DNA of 14,385 nucleotides from NCBI GenBank assembly GCA_964535545.1, contig CAZHUT010000020.1, positions 1 to 14,385 of the forward strand, read 5' to 3'. Position 1 is the first letter of the stretch; each line of letters starts with the position of its first letter. Position numbers and translations under genes: made by a program. This DNA is from DALYCO01 sp964535545. GTDB lineage: Bacteria; Patescibacteriota; Minisyncoccia; Phycocordibacterales; UBA9973. Under the pieces are notes generated by a model that saw only the letters and a program-made list of their open reading frames with translations, had not been told where the DNA came from and searched no databases. Shown in pieces: positions 6,952-13,032 of the stretch.

Positions 6952-8334
6952 ATGAGCAAACAAAATGCCGCTTCCAAGAAGCTTTGGAAGCTCGGTGCGA
7001 AGGAATTCAATACGCAGTACTTCGACTATAACAAAGACGGAGATCTGATCGTAAAGGAAGGAAATAACATCTATAACATCCGCTATCTCGCGGAGAAAAT
7101 GGGCACATCGCTTGAACTGTTTTTCCCGTTCATCGTTGAAGAGCGTGTGGAAGACTTTCTCGATCTCACCTCTTCCCTGATCAAGAAACTCAAATACCAG
7201 GGCAAGTTCTTTTACCACTATCCGATGAAAGTGAATCAGAACAAGGAAGTAGTTATGGCATTGATCGGCGAAGGCGCGAACATTGAAACAGCTTCATACA
7301 ACGAACTCTATCTCGTGAAGAAAATGCTCGAGCAAGGCACATTCAATACAAACATTCGCATTCTTTGCAACGGACCAAAGACTCCTGCATATATGTCCCT
7401 CATTGACGAACTCCAGCACAAAGGACTTCGTATCGTACCAATCATTGAAGGACCAAACGAGCTTGCTGCCCTCCAGCACTCACGCTACGATGTCGGTATT
7501 CGTCTCGATATGCCGGTCAAAGCTGATTCAATCTGGAACAAACCGATTGACCGTTTCGGCTTCCGCGCTGATGAACTCTTTGAGCTTGGCAAATTCAAGC
7601 ACCTCCGCATTCTCCATTACCATGTTGGCTCACAGATCAACAGGGCAAACGACATTCTCGGTCCAATCAAATATGCTCTTGATGTGTTTTTCAAACTAAA
7701 AGAAAAAAATCCTTCACTCGATACGCTCGATATCGGTGGCGGTATGCCAATTCCGTACGATCGTAAGCGTGGCTACAATATCGAAAAAATCATGGAAGGC
7801 ATCTTTGAAGTTGCCCGCAAAGAAGCAGACAAGCGCGGCATGCCGCATCCAAACATCATCTGTGAATGGGGCCGCTATATGGTTGCTCCAGCTCAGATCA
7901 CTGTGTATAAAGTTATCGATACAAAGCGAATCACTTACAAGAAAAGCGAAGCGAAAAAATGGTACGTTATCGACGGCTCATTCATGAACGACTTGCTCGA
8001 TACCTGGGCTATCAGCCAGAAGTGGTCAGTTGTACCGATTAATAACCGTGAAGATGAAAATCTAACGGATGTCTGGCTTGCAGGCTCAAGTTGCGACTCA
8101 GACGATATTTACAAAGGTGTTGACGGCACGGTTCGTCTTCCAGATTTTGATTCAAGTGAAGCAACCAAGCCGCTAATGGTCGCCGTTCTCGATACTGGTG
8201 CCTATCAAGACCCACTTGCCTCACATCACTGCATGCTCTCATCTCCAGCAAAAATCATCGCTCAAAACGGCCACATCATGGTAGTGCGCAAGCGCGAAAC
8301 TCCTGATGATGTCGGCAAGGCGTTTGGTTGGTAA
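6952..8334 (+). CDS. speA: Short SpeA-type (fold III) PLP-dependent amino-acid decarboxylase, probably arginine decarboxylase
   Basis: The 460-residue product carries the alanine-racemase-fold decarboxylase motifs in SpeA order. The PLP lysine lies in YHYPMKVNQN (~residue 93). Then come LCNGPKTP (SpeA has VCNG), FGF after the barrel strand, LHYHVGSQ (SpeA LHFHLGSQ), DIGGGMPIPYD for phosphate binding, HPNIICEWGRYM (SpeA ESGRA), SSCDSDD with the active-site cysteine, and DTGAYQ. The predicted role is arginine to agmatine plus CO2 in the cytoplasm. The protein is much shorter than E. coli SpeA (~650 residues) and seems to lack the inserted and C-terminal helical bundles of that enzyme. Ornithine or lysine as substrate cannot be excluded. 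The DHS-family gene follows after 22 nt in the same unit, and an agmatinase-family gene lies 2.2 kb beyond the decarboxylase stop, which supports arginine. No Shine-Dalgarno precedes the ATG. Confidence 0.85.
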   Translation: MSKQNAASKKLWKLGAKEFNTQYFDYNKDGDLIVKEGNNIYNIRYLAEKMGTSLELFFPFIVEERVEDFLDLTSSLIKKLKYQGKFFYHYPMKVNQNKEVVMALIGEGANIETASYNELYLVKKMLEQGTFNTNIRILCNGPKTPAYMSLIDELQHKGLRIVPIIEGPNELAALQHSRYDVGIRLDMPVKADSIWNKPIDRFGFRADELFELGKFKHLRILHYHVGSQINRANDILGPIKYALDVFFKLKEKNPSLDTLDIGGGMPIPYDRKRGYNIEKIMEGIFEVARKEADKRGMPHPNIICEWGRYMVAPAQITVYKVIDTKRITYKKSEAKKWYVIDGSFMNDLLDTWAISQKWSVVPINNREDENLTDVWLAGSSCDSDDIYKGVDGTVRLPDFDSSEATKPLMVAVLDTGAYQDPLASHHCMLSSPAKIIAQNGHIMVVRKRETPDDVGKAFGW

Positions 8335-8356
8335 TTATTAATAATCTTTCATCACT

Positions 8357-9379
8357 ATGAACAATTCACTTCCAACATTTGAGTTCATTCTCAAAAATTA
8401 TAAGAACTTCAACTCACGCGCTCTGCGCGACGCAACCCTCGCCTACTGGGATCACTCACAGAAAGGCGGCAAAATGTTCTGGGCAATCGCTGGCGCCATG
8501 TCATCAGCTCAGCTCGGTATCGTGCTCGCACCGGCAATCCGCGCAGGTTTGATCCACGGAATTTCTTCAACAGGTGCAAACCTTGAAGAATCGCTTTTCC
8601 GTCTCGTTGCTCATAATCACTACAAAGACTTCCCTGATTATCGTTACTTCACCAAAGAAGATGATACAAAGATCTTGGAAGACCGCATGCGCCGCGTGAC
8701 AGATACTTCAATTCCTGAAGATGAAGCATTCCGTGTCGTTGAAAAGCAGATCGTTCCAACATGGGAACAAGCTACAAAAGACGGCACTCGAAAATTCTGG
8801 CATGAATACTTCTATGATTTGATCCAGTCAGTAGACAAAGCAAACCACCAAGGTAGTTCAGAAGAATGCTGGCTCCTCGCTGCAGCTGAAGCAAAACTCC
8901 CAATCGTCGTTCCTGGATACGAAGACTCAACATTCGGAAACATCTTTGCGTCTCATGTGAAGCATGGCGAAGCAAATGCTTCAATCGTAAAGTCAGGTAT
9001 CGAATACATGGCAAACTTCTATGATGAATACCAGAAGCTTGCTGAAGGTGCTGGCGTAGGATTCTTCCAGATCGGTGGAGGTATCGCTGGTGACTTCCCA
9101 ATCTGCGTCGTGCCATCACTCAAGTACGATATGGAAGTCAAAGACGTAAAGCCATGGGCATACTTCTGCCAGATTTCTGATTCAACCACGTCATACGGTT
9201 CATACTCAGGCGCTACTCCAAACGAAAAGATCACCTGGGACAAACTGACAAAAGACACACCAATGTTTGTCGTCGAATCTGATGCGACTATCTGCGTTCC
9301 GCTTATGCTGACTGCTTTACTTGAAGCAAAAGCAAATCCGGAAGCGGCAAATAAACTCATTCAGCAATACATGAAATAA
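8357..9379 (+). CDS. Deoxyhypusine-synthase-family protein, probable homospermidine synthase
   Basis: The 340-residue product belongs to the deoxyhypusine synthase fold, which binds NAD in a Rossmann domain and moves an aminobutyl group via a lysine imine. Family blocks are visible in order: AGAMSSAQLG (~45-54), AGLIHGISSTGANLEE (~63-78), SSEECWLLAAAEAKLPIVVPGYEDSTFGNIF (~167-197), GFFQIGGGIAGDFP (~235-248) and GSYSGATPNE..TWDKL (~281-297). K296 aligns with the catalytic lysine 329 of human DHS, W294 with W327, E290 with E323 and S284 with S317. However, D246 replaces H288, and Y280 and Y283 replace D313 and D316. Bacteria lack eIF5A, and the DHS homologue of the cyanobacterium Anabaena makes homospermidine, so condensation of two putrescines is the likely activity here. 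The gene sits 22 nt after the decarboxylase and before a strong terminator. Translation may be coupled or SD-independent. Confidence 0.88.
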   Translation: MNNSLPTFEFILKNYKNFNSRALRDATLAYWDHSQKGGKMFWAIAGAMSSAQLGIVLAPAIRAGLIHGISSTGANLEESLFRLVAHNHYKDFPDYRYFTKEDDTKILEDRMRRVTDTSIPEDEAFRVVEKQIVPTWEQATKDGTRKFWHEYFYDLIQSVDKANHQGSSEECWLLAAAEAKLPIVVPGYEDSTFGNIFASHVKHGEANASIVKSGIEYMANFYDEYQKLAEGAGVGFFQIGGGIAGDFPICVVPSLKYDMEVKDVKPWAYFCQISDSTTSYGSYSGATPNEKITWDKLTKDTPMFVVESDATICVPLMLTALLEAKANPEAANKLIQQYMK

Positions 9380-9382
9380 AGA

Positions 9383-9416
9383 TTTAAAATCCCTGAAACT
9401 TCAGGGATTTTAAATT
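9383..9416. terminator. Terminator after the polyamine operon
   Basis: A perfect 15-bp inverted repeat (TTTAAAATCCCTGAA at 9383-9397 and its complement at 9400-9414) with a 2-nt centre. The T-rich half gives only a TTTT run followed by AAATT, so it is a stable hairpin with a moderate T tract. It is symmetrical and could act in both directions. Confidence 0.8.
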
Positions 9417-9445
9417 AAATATATTTTAATTTTATGCACATTGAG

Positions 9446-9451
9446 TATACT
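9446..9451 (+). promoter_or_regulatory. -10 box upstream of the deoxyribosyltransferase-like gene
   Basis: TATACT (9446-9451) has no convincing -35. Transcription would start near 9458, just before the ATG (9460) of an 8-codon frame that ends in TGA at 9484-9486. That stop overlaps the main ATG (9483) as ATGA. Confidence 0.45.
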
Positions 9452-9459
9452 TTAATAAA

Positions 9460-9486
9460 ATGATTCACAACAAATTAAAAGTATGA
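9460..9486 (+). CDS. Possible 8-codon leader peptide overlapping the next start
   Basis: The frame ATG ATT CAC AAC AAA TTA AAA GTA TGA would encode MIHNKLKV. Its ATG is 8 nt after the TATACT box, the spacing seen for predicted leaderless genes in this window, and its stop overlaps the following start by ATGA. Reinitiation on the main gene is possible. Chance is a real alternative, since the region is AT-rich and the frame is tiny. Confidence 0.25.
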   Translation: MIHNKLKV

Positions 9487-10034
9487 AAAAAATATATATT
9501 GCCAAAAGAATTGCAACGATGCCTGATGATGAGACGATTCTTGCAATTAGCCCCGATATGAGTGTGCAAGAAATTCATGATATATATATCAGCCATTCGA
9601 TCCCAAGAAATACATACATCTACAATGGTCATTGGATTTTACGATCTCCACTATCGGAATCACATTTTACCGAGAATAGACTGCCCGAAAACATGCGGCC
9701 ATTGGATATCTGGAATATGGTAAAAGAAAAAATTGATACTAGTGATATTGTAGTCGGTATTATAAATTCAAAAGCATACGGAACTATTGCTGAATTAGGA
9801 TACGCCTCTTCAAAAGGCACTATCGCAGTGTATGTTCTACCTGAACTTGACATGGCTGAGTCAGAACTACAAGACCTTTGGTTTATATTTCAGATCGCCC
9901 AATCAACCAAACATCTCTGGGAAGATAGGGATATTCAAATGCTAGATGAGTTTAAAGAATTTAAAATTTATTCGGTACAAGATTATGAAAGATACCTTGC
10001 AAACATTGTACCGAATTTCATGAAAAGAGGCTGA
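9483..10034 (+). CDS. Nucleoside 2-deoxyribosyltransferase-like protein
   Basis: The 183-residue product begins with KKIYIAKRI, a strand typical of the fold. Residues ~86-118 carry the signature block DTSDIVVGIINSKAYGTIAELGYASSKGTIAVYV, which matches the D-x-x-D-hhhh ... G-T-x-x-E-h-G-x-A pattern of nucleoside 2-deoxyribosyltransferases and their relatives. E103 of AELGYA would be the catalytic glutamate. Known members cleave or exchange the base of deoxynucleosides, or hydrolyse nucleotide N-glycosidic bonds. The exact activity here is open. The middle section (~40-80) and the aromatic-rich C-terminus (YSVQDYERYL) are not diagnostic. Codon use is AT-richer than in the polyamine operon just upstream, which hints at separate acquisition. 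It has its own terminator downstream. No Shine-Dalgarno is seen. Confidence 0.75.
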   Translation: MKKIYIAKRIATMPDDETILAISPDMSVQEIHDIYISHSIPRNTYIYNGHWILRSPLSESHFTENRLPENMRPLDIWNMVKEKIDTSDIVVGIINSKAYGTIAELGYASSKGTIAVYVLPELDMAESELQDLWFIFQIAQSTKHLWEDRDIQMLDEFKEFKIYSVQDYERYLANIVPNFMKRG

Positions 10035-10041
10035 GTCCCAT

Positions 10042-10071
10042 ATACCCGCTGAATCATGCGGGTATTTTTTT
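10042..10071 (+). terminator. Rho-independent terminator after the deoxyribosyltransferase-like gene
   Basis: ATACCCGC (10042-10049) pairs perfectly with GCGGGTAT (10058-10065) around an 8-nt loop, followed by six T (the stem's final T makes seven). It lies 8 nt after the stop codon and just before the NUDIX gene promoter. Confidence 0.93.
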
Positions 10072-10084
10072 ATCCCTTGCAAGA

Positions 10085-10093
10085 TGCTATAGT
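10085..10093 (+). promoter_or_regulatory. Extended -10 promoter of the NUDIX gene, predicted leaderless
   Basis: TGCTATAGT followed by 6 nt and ATG at 10100. The TGn extension plus TATAGT would place the transcription start at about the A of the ATG. This decides the start: the alternative GTG at 10094 would lie upstream of the expected RNA 5' end. Confidence 0.65.
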
Positions 10094-10099
10094 GTGCTC

Positions 10100-10516
10100 A
10101 TGAAAGAAATGAGAATAAACTCACTTGGAATAATCTTACATGAGAATAAAATCCTCGCCCAAAAAGGAACCGATCCAGCAACTGGTAAAGTTTTCTGGCG
10201 TCTTCCTGGCGGTGGCATTGAATTTGGAGAAACTTCAAGTGAAGCTCTTGCTCGAGAATTCCTCGAGGAGATAGGTGTCGGCATTAAAAATGAAAAATTG
10301 CTGACGGTAATTGAAAATATTTTTACATATAACAACACTGTTGGACATGAAATAACATTTTTATATCAAGCAGAGCTCGCAGATGCAACCATATACTCAA
10401 AAGAAATTATCAAAAAACTTGATAAGGAGAACGACAGTTTTGAGTGGGTTGAAGTCGCAGGAATTAAAAGTGGTGAGACAATTCTATATCCTCAAGCAAG
10501 CGTGCAATATCTCTAA
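10100..10516 (+). CDS. NUDIX hydrolase
   Basis: The 138-residue product has a complete Nudix box at residues 38-60: G38-x5-E44-x7-R52-E53-F-L-E56-E57-I-G-V. This loop-helix-loop binds divalent metal and hydrolyses a nucleoside diphosphate linked to another group. The WRLPGG lead-in (33-38) and the C-terminal DSFEWVEVAGI strand are usual for small NUDIX proteins of the MutT/ADP-ribose-pyrophosphatase type. The substrate cannot be assigned. The start at ATG 10100 is chosen from promoter spacing; GTG 10094 and ATG 10109 are in-frame alternatives. It is transcribed separately from the upstream deoxyribosyltransferase-like gene because a strong terminator intervenes. It is convergent with the agmatinase gene and shares a symmetrical terminator with it. 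Confidence 0.93.
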   Translation: MKEMRINSLGIILHENKILAQKGTDPATGKVFWRLPGGGIEFGETSSEALAREFLEEIGVGIKNEKLLTVIENIFTYNNTVGHEITFLYQAELADATIYSKEIIKKLDKENDSFEWVEVAGIKSGETILYPQASVQYL

Positions 10517-10548
10517 TTAAAAAATCCCCATATGGGGATTTTTTAATT
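10515..10548. terminator. Bidirectional terminator between NUDIX and agmatinase genes
   Basis: A perfect 34-bp palindrome centred on CCCCATATGGGG with A6/T6 arms (10519-10524 and 10539-10544) and AATT ends. The T tract follows the G-C stem on both strands. It overlaps the NUDIX stop codon and ends 1 nt before the agmatinase stop, so it serves both convergent genes. Confidence 0.95.
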
Positions 10549-10549
10549 C

Positions 10550-11446
10550 CTATTTCTTTTTCCCTTTCACCAACCGATCTTTATAGAAAGTATTGATCAT
10601 ATTGTAGACAATCTGCGCCGCACCGTATTCTGTCAGCACATCATCGTCTACTGGAGAAACCTCAACAATATCCGCACCAACCATCTGTTTCTTTTCGATA
10701 ATTGTTTCGAGAAGTTTGAGGCCGTAGTACCATTCAAGACCTCCCTGCACCGGCGTACCAGTTCCCGGCATATATGCAGGATCAAATCCGTCTACGTCGA
10801 TTGAGATGTATACCTTTTTGGTTTTGATCGCTTTCAAAACTTCAGCGATACTTGGAACTTTTTCTGTTCCCCATTGAAATGCCTTAATGTTTTTATTTGT
10901 AGTGAAATAGTCGTGCTCATCTTTTGAGAAAGCGCGAATACCAACTTGCACGAGATTGTAACCCATTTCGTGCGCGCGTCGCATGACTGCTGAGTGAGCG
11001 TATTCTGTTGGGTCTGTGTCATTGTAGTCACTGTCATCTTTACGAAGATCGCAGTGAGCATCAATCTGGAAAATGGTGACGTCTTTTGGATTGTGCTTTT
11101 TTGCAAGCGCTTTGAGCGCGCCAAATGACATTGAGTGTTCGCCGCCGAGGAGAAAAACAAAATCAGCATTACTGTCGCTACATGCTTCAACAACTGCTTT
11201 GTGAGCAGCTTCTGGCTTCATGGTTTTGAGTCCGGAAATATCTTTGTGAGCAACTTTGATAAATGCTGGAGATTCAACCTTGTACCGTCGGTCAAAAAAC
11301 TCAATCTGAGTATTTAAACATTCGACGATTTTTTTCGGACCTTCTGCTGTTCCCTTGTGGAATGAAGCAGTCTTGTCATATGAAGCTGAGACCAAGAGCA
11401 CATCGTGCTTTTCTTTTGGCTTGGCGTTGATGATTGATTGTGGCAT
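10550..11446 (-). CDS. speB: Agmatinase / ureohydrolase-family enzyme
   Basis: The 298-residue product is a member of the arginase-agmatinase family, of usual length. The binuclear manganese ligands are all visible: H104 in GGEHSMSFG, D129, H131 and D133 in DAHCD, and D217 and D219 in SIDVDGFDP. The family block AYMPGTGTPVQGGLEW (~224-239) follows, as does D-IVEVSPVDD (~259-270). Agmatinase splits agmatine to putrescine and urea. Together with the nearby decarboxylase this would complete arginine to putrescine, and the DHS-family protein could then use putrescine. Arginase, guanidinobutyrase or formimidoylglutamase activity cannot be ruled out by eye, though the context favours agmatinase. 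A lysine-rich tail (KGKKK) ends the protein. It is a single-gene unit with its own extended -10 promoter 6 nt before the ATG and no Shine-Dalgarno. Confidence 0.9.
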   Translation of the reverse strand: MPQSIINAKPKEKHDVLLVSASYDKTASFHKGTAEGPKKIVECLNTQIEFFDRRYKVESPAFIKVAHKDISGLKTMKPEAAHKAVVEACSDSNADFVFLLGGEHSMSFGALKALAKKHNPKDVTIFQIDAHCDLRKDDSDYNDTDPTEYAHSAVMRRAHEMGYNLVQVGIRAFSKDEHDYFTTNKNIKAFQWGTEKVPSIAEVLKAIKTKKVYISIDVDGFDPAYMPGTGTPVQGGLEWYYGLKLLETIIEKKQMVGADIVEVSPVDDDVLTEYGAAQIVYNMINTFYKDRLVKGKKK

Positions 11447-11452
11447 GAGGAT

Positions 11453-11480
11453 ATACTAGCAAAGATAACGGTATATGCAA
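11453..11480 (-). promoter_or_regulatory. Promoter of the agmatinase gene, predicted leaderless
   Basis: On the minus strand TTGCAT (11475-11480), a 16-nt spacer ending TGC, and TAGTAT (11453-11458), then 6 nt to the ATG. The 9-mer TGCTAGTAT is identical to the one in front of thrS. The -35 touches the tail of the preceding terminator. Confidence 0.7.
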
Positions 11481-11481
11481 T

Positions 11482-11512
11482 AAAAATGCACGGCCAATTT
11501 AACTGGCCGTGC
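11482..11512 (-). terminator. Rho-independent terminator of the small membrane protein gene
   Basis: On the minus strand GCACGGCCA (11504-11512) pairs perfectly with TGGCCGTGC (11488-11496) around a 7-nt loop, followed by ATTTTTATT. It lies 16 nt after the stop codon at 11529. Confidence 0.92.
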
Positions 11513-11528
11513 TGGAGTAACATATGTA

Positions 11529-11999
11529 TCATTTTACTGTCTCTGTTTTTACAGTTTCAGTCTTTTGGTTGTGAGTTGGTGTATCATCTTGAGCACCATA
11601 GCCGAATCTCTTATTTCTGTTAAGGATCTTGCGTGCCCTTTTTATTTGATCAAAAATAAGCGCATGCTCTTCAGCCTTATAATCCTCAAATGAATATGCA
11701 ATGACGCTTATATCATCCAAAGTGGTTTCGGGGTGATTAATATACTTTTGTAGCAATTTTGCCCTAAATTCTATTGAGTGTTTACTGTCCAAAATAGCCT
11801 CTGGCCAGTCATGATACGGAATAGTTGTAAATGGTTTGGGTAGTATTTTGAGTGCAATTTTGTGCTTGGTGTGCTTAATCCATTTTACAAAATAGAGAAC
11901 GCTTGGAACTCTTGTTAGGTAGTCTTGAATCATAAAGATGCACAAAACAACAAAGAGTACTGCTGGTACATTTATTTCAGAGACGTCAAATATATTCAT
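11529..11999 (-). CDS. Small membrane-anchored protein of unknown function
   Basis: The 156-residue product has one hydrophobic segment near the N-terminus (residues ~10-28, INVPAVLFVVLCIFMIQDY), followed by a basic stretch (FVKWIKHTKHKIALKILPK, ~38-56) as expected for the cytoplasmic side. The rest is soluble and charged: a helical-looking region (~70-135) and a tail ending in two copies of KTETVK. I recognise no family. Codon use is AT-rich compared with the neighbouring thrS. ATG 11997-11999 is the start, with no Shine-Dalgarno. It is divergent from thrS and has its own promoter and terminator, so it is a single-gene unit. Confidence 0.75.
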   Translation of the reverse strand: MNIFDVSEINVPAVLFVVLCIFMIQDYLTRVPSVLYFVKWIKHTKHKIALKILPKPFTTIPYHDWPEAILDSKHSIEFRAKLLQKYINHPETTLDDISVIAYSFEDYKAEEHALIFDQIKRARKILNRNKRFGYGAQDDTPTHNQKTETVKTETVK

Positions 12000-12015
12000 G
12001 TATGTGTTTTTAACG

Positions 12016-12044
12016 ATAGTACATCGGATATAGGAACCTGTAAA
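12016..12044 (-). promoter_or_regulatory. Promoter of the small membrane protein gene
   Basis: On the minus strand TTTACA (12039-12044), a 17-nt spacer and TACTAT (12016-12021), leaving 16 nt to the ATG, so the predicted leader is only ~9 nt. Confidence 0.6.
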
Positions 12045-12069
12045 TACCCTTTAAAAAGCCTATTAGGCA

Positions 12070-12078
12070 TGCTAGTAT
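12070..12078 (+). promoter_or_regulatory. Extended -10 promoter of thrS, near-leaderless
   Basis: TGCTAGTAT followed by 9 nt and the ATG at 12088, with TTTAAA as a weak -35 at 12050-12055 (17-nt spacer). The predicted leader is 2-3 nt. The same 9-mer precedes the agmatinase gene. Confidence 0.6.
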
Positions 12079-12087
12079 GGACCTTAT

Positions 12088-13014
12088 ATGAACCAAGAAG
12101 AACTATCCAAGGTCCGCCACACCCTTGCTCACCTTTTGGCGGCTTCTGTCCGGGAATTGTACCCTGGCGCGAAGAATGCTATTGGCCCATCTGTCGAAAA
12201 TGGCTTCTATCAGGACTTTGATCTCCCAACCAAAGTTGGCGATGAAGATCTTCCGAAAATCGAAGCGAAAATGCGTGAACTCTTGAAGACCTGGAGCACG
12301 TTTGAACGACGCGAAGTTACTCCTGATGAGGCTCTTAAAGAATTTGCCTGGAATGAATACAAAACCGAACTCATCAACGAATTTTCTGAAGGCGGTAAAA
12401 ATCTGACATTTTATACAAATGGCGGCTTCGTTGATCTTTGTAAGGGCGGTCATACTGAGGATGCGCGCGAAATCAAACCTGATTCATTCAAACTTGAACG
12501 CGTTGCTGGTGCGTACTGGCGCGGAGATGAAAAAAACAAAATGCTCACTCGTATTTATGGCGTGGCATTTTCTGACAAAGCTGAACTTGATGCCTTCCTG
12601 ACCCAACAGGAAGAAGCCAAGAAGCGCGACCATCGAAAACTCGGCAAAGAAATGGGTTTGTTCGTTTTCTCAGACCTCGTTGGTCCTGGACTTCCCCTCT
12701 GGACTCCAAAAGGTACCATGATCCGCGAAGCATTGAATGATTATGTTTGGTCACTCCGCAAAGCACGCGGCTATCAGAAAGTGACTATTCCTCACATCAC
12801 TAAAAAAGAACTCTATGAGACTTCGGGTCACTGGGCAAAGTATGCTGATGACTTGTTCAAGATTCATACTCGCGAAGATCATCTCTTTGCCATGAAGCCG
12901 ATGAACTGCCCGCACCACACGCAGATTTTTGACAGTGAACCACGAAGTTACCGTGACATGCCGCAGCGCTACGCAGAAACAACCATGGTATACCGTGACG
13001 AACAGTCAGGTTAA
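12088..13014 (+). CDS. thrS: N-terminal fragment of threonyl-tRNA synthetase (editing domain, motif 1, start of motif 2)
   Basis: This is the frame a gene finder would call before the TAA, 308 residues. It holds the complete editing domain (1-170, HxxxH at 11-15 and CKGGH at 118-122) and part of the catalytic core up to YRDEQSG. On its own it resembles free-standing threonyl-tRNA editing proteins only in its first half, and the attached half catalytic domain argues against a designed product. Confidence 0.75.
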   Translation: MNQEELSKVRHTLAHLLAASVRELYPGAKNAIGPSVENGFYQDFDLPTKVGDEDLPKIEAKMRELLKTWSTFERREVTPDEALKEFAWNEYKTELINEFSEGGKNLTFYTNGGFVDLCKGGHTEDAREIKPDSFKLERVAGAYWRGDEKNKMLTRIYGVAFSDKAELDAFLTQQEEAKKRDHRKLGKEMGLFVFSDLVGPGLPLWTPKGTMIREALNDYVWSLRKARGYQKVTIPHITKKELYETSGHWAKYADDLFKIHTREDHLFAMKPMNCPHHTQIFDSEPRSYRDMPQRYAETTMVYRDEQSG

Positions 13015-13032
13015 CTCTCCGGTCTTTCCCGC

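Noticed and set aside
8357..9379. True deoxyhypusine synthase acting on eIF5A
   Set aside because: All other genes here are bacterial in type, and bacteria have EF-P rather than eIF5A; key spermidine-binding residues are also changed.
11917..12087. T-box leader before thrS
   Set aside because: The 88-nt gap to the divergent gene contains a predicted promoter only 9 nt before the thrS ATG, and no T-box sequence (such as AGGGTGGNACCGCG) is present.
13012..13014. Alternative genetic code or general TAA readthrough
   Set aside because: TAA ends many genes here (for example rnhB and dnaE) and TGA ends others (9483-10034, 11529-11999), so neither is reassigned; a local cause is needed.
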